Positions 5,511 to 6,587 of a stretch of DNA of 6,587 nt are shown here, one piece after another. The stretch covers positions 1-6,587 of the forward strand of contig DAXETX010000007.1 of assembly GCA_051155735.1 (NCBI GenBank), read 5' to 3'. Position 1 is the stretch's first letter, and every line of letters starts with the position of its first letter. Source of the DNA: JASJCP01 sp051155735 (GTDB taxonomy: Bacteria > Cyanobacteriota > Cyanobacteriia > Cyanobacteriales > Xenococcaceae). The notes beneath the pieces were generated by a model. It was not told where the DNA came from, did no database searches, and worked only from the letters and a program-made list of their open reading frames with translations. The position numbers and the translations under genes were made by a program.

Positions 5511-6587
5511 CTATTGACAATTGTTATCAGAGTGAGGTGTACGAACACTATTCTTAGAGACAGGATAGGGAGTTAGAGTTACTTTGCCATCTTCCCCAAT
5601 AACTACACCTCTAGCTGGCAGAATCTCACCCTGGGCTGTAGCTACAGTAAAAGGTTTGAGATCGAGATTACGATTCAAATTTGGCTCATCATCAGAAACT
5701 TCGGTAGATTCTGTTTCTATCAGCAGACTATCAGCAGAAAGTGGTGCAGTAGGAACATCTGGCACACCGCCTTTACCTTGAACTATAAAACTGCTAGCAT
5801 CTGCGACATTAGCATCTGTACTACAAGCCTTGGCTACAGTTTCTTCTGGTGTAACAGTATTGTTAGTTAGTTCAATGATTCCTTGACTCACATCAACATT
5901 AGTTCTGTTAATCGCTAGTGTTCCTTGTAATCCCAAATCAGAACTAACATCTAGATCGTTCCTACGATTTCCAGGAGTTGCTGTACCTGCATTAAGACCA
6001 AAGATTTGTTCAGTTCCAATGGTAATGTTGCCCCCAGCACCAGCTTCAGCACTAGCAATAATATCATTACCTTCCACATTAGGAGGGAAAGCCAGAATAA
6101 ACTCAGCATTAATGTTAATATTACCGCCATCAGCTTGATTAAAAGCTTGAGCAGAGATTCTACTATCGTTTTCTAGTGTCAGATTATTGCTAACTTGTAA
6201 ATCTATTTCTCCGCCTGTTCCCGATTGAGTAGCTGCGGTAATTGATGCCCCTGTATCTAAGCTGATTTCATCGGCAGTTATTGCCAGAGTTCCACTATTT
6301 CCCTGTCCTTCGCTATCTACAGAAATTTCACCCAAGTCGCGCAGCGAAAGACTAGGGGTAGTTAAATTAATTCCACCAGCATTACCAATAGCATTGGCTT
6401 CTGTTGTACTAAATATACCACTATCTAAAATTTCACTATCAATACCACTAATTAAGACACTTTCTGTGGCATTAATATTAATCGTGCCACCATCGCCTAC
6501 AGCATCACTACCACTAACTAAAGCACCACCATTGCTTAATTCCAAACTACTGGTAGTAATATCAATATCTCCTGCATCACCTTCTGC
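5511..6587 (-). CDS. Haemagglutinin-like two-partner secretion exoprotein, C-terminal part
   Basis: The frame is open to the right edge, so the 358 residues seen are the C-terminal portion only; the signal peptide and TPS secretion domain would lie outside. Residues 1-230 contain about eight degenerate repeats of the GG-x-I-x-I type (near 5, 31, 69, 96, 123, 152, 183 and 220), spaced roughly 26-38 residues, as in a right-handed beta-helix passed through an outer-membrane TpsB pore. The C-terminal block, SSFIVQGKGGVPDVPTAPLS (265-284) and GEILPARGVVIGEDGKVTLT (320-339), is characteristic of cyanobacterial large exoproteins. The only cysteines are C255 and C357, which could form a disulphide. 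The composition is rich in N, T, S, G and D, and acidic, as expected of a secreted surface protein. The internal TTG at 6545 is not the start. No TpsB partner is in the window. Role is likely surface adhesion or matrix, by family only. Confidence 0.88.
   Translation of the reverse strand, partial: AEGDAGDIDITTSSLELSNGGALVSGSDAVGDGGTININATESVLISGIDSEILDSGIFSTTEANAIGNAGGINLTTPSLSLRDLGEISVDSEGQGNSGTLAITADEISLDTGASITAATQSGTGGEIDLQVSNNLTLENDSRISAQAFNQADGGNININAEFILAFPPNVEGNDIIASAEAGAGGNITIGTEQIFGLNAGTATPGNRRNDLDVSSDLGLQGTLAINRTNVDVSQGIIELTNNTVTPEETVAKACSTDANVADASSFIVQGKGGVPDVPTAPLSADSLLIETESTEVSDDEPNLNRNLDLKPFTVATAQGEILPARGVVIGEDGKVTLTPYPVSKNSVRTPHSDNNCQ

Noticed and set aside
6543..6545. TTG as the start of the exoprotein
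   Set aside because: The frame and the beta-helix repeat pattern continue upstream to the window edge, so this is an internal leucine codon.

Overview
The window is chromosomal DNA from a cyanobacterium. Supporting signs are six copies of the HIP1 octamer GCGATCGC between 1756 and 5357, a calcineurin-like phosphoesterase of the cyanobacterial TIGR04168 type, a haemagglutinin-like two-partner secretion exoprotein with the C-terminal block usual in cyanobacteria, two tRNA genes without encoded CCA, and moderately AT-rich coding DNA. Genus cannot be decided from this stretch.

Left part (1-1363) looks accessory. It has no HIP1 site. On the minus strand it holds the first 16 codons of a gene running off the window edge, possibly a transposase. 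Just upstream is a PIN-like orphan gene (82-672) whose 3' end appears to be replaced by the end of that element. A divergent promoter region separates it from a predicted 47-residue single-pass membrane protein (765-908, +). A gene-free stretch (909-1363) follows, with a GC-richer hairpin-bearing block that resembles the candidate element end near 119.

Middle part (1364-5161) looks like core chromosome. It contains an intronless tRNA-Leu(UAA) (minus), a large GT39/PMT-type membrane glycosyltransferase with a soluble C-terminal region and TPRs (1542-4016, minus), the divergently transcribed metallophosphoesterase (4042-4995, +) with only 25 bp between the two start codons, and tRNA-Ser(UGA) (+). 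Each tRNA has a recognisable promoter just upstream.

Right part is a gene-free but palindrome-rich spacer (5162-5510) between convergent units. It is followed by the 3' portion of a large secreted beta-helical exoprotein (5511 to the right edge, minus).

The genes do not form one operon. A loose shared theme is the cell surface: the glycosyltransferase probably uses lipid-linked sugars on the periplasmic side, and the exoprotein is exported to the surface. The sequence does not show that they work together. No CRISPR array, complete mobile element or clear new multi-gene system is visible. The most notable points are the probable element scar in the PIN-like gene, the intronless tRNA-Leu(UAA), the small membrane protein and the palindrome cluster.
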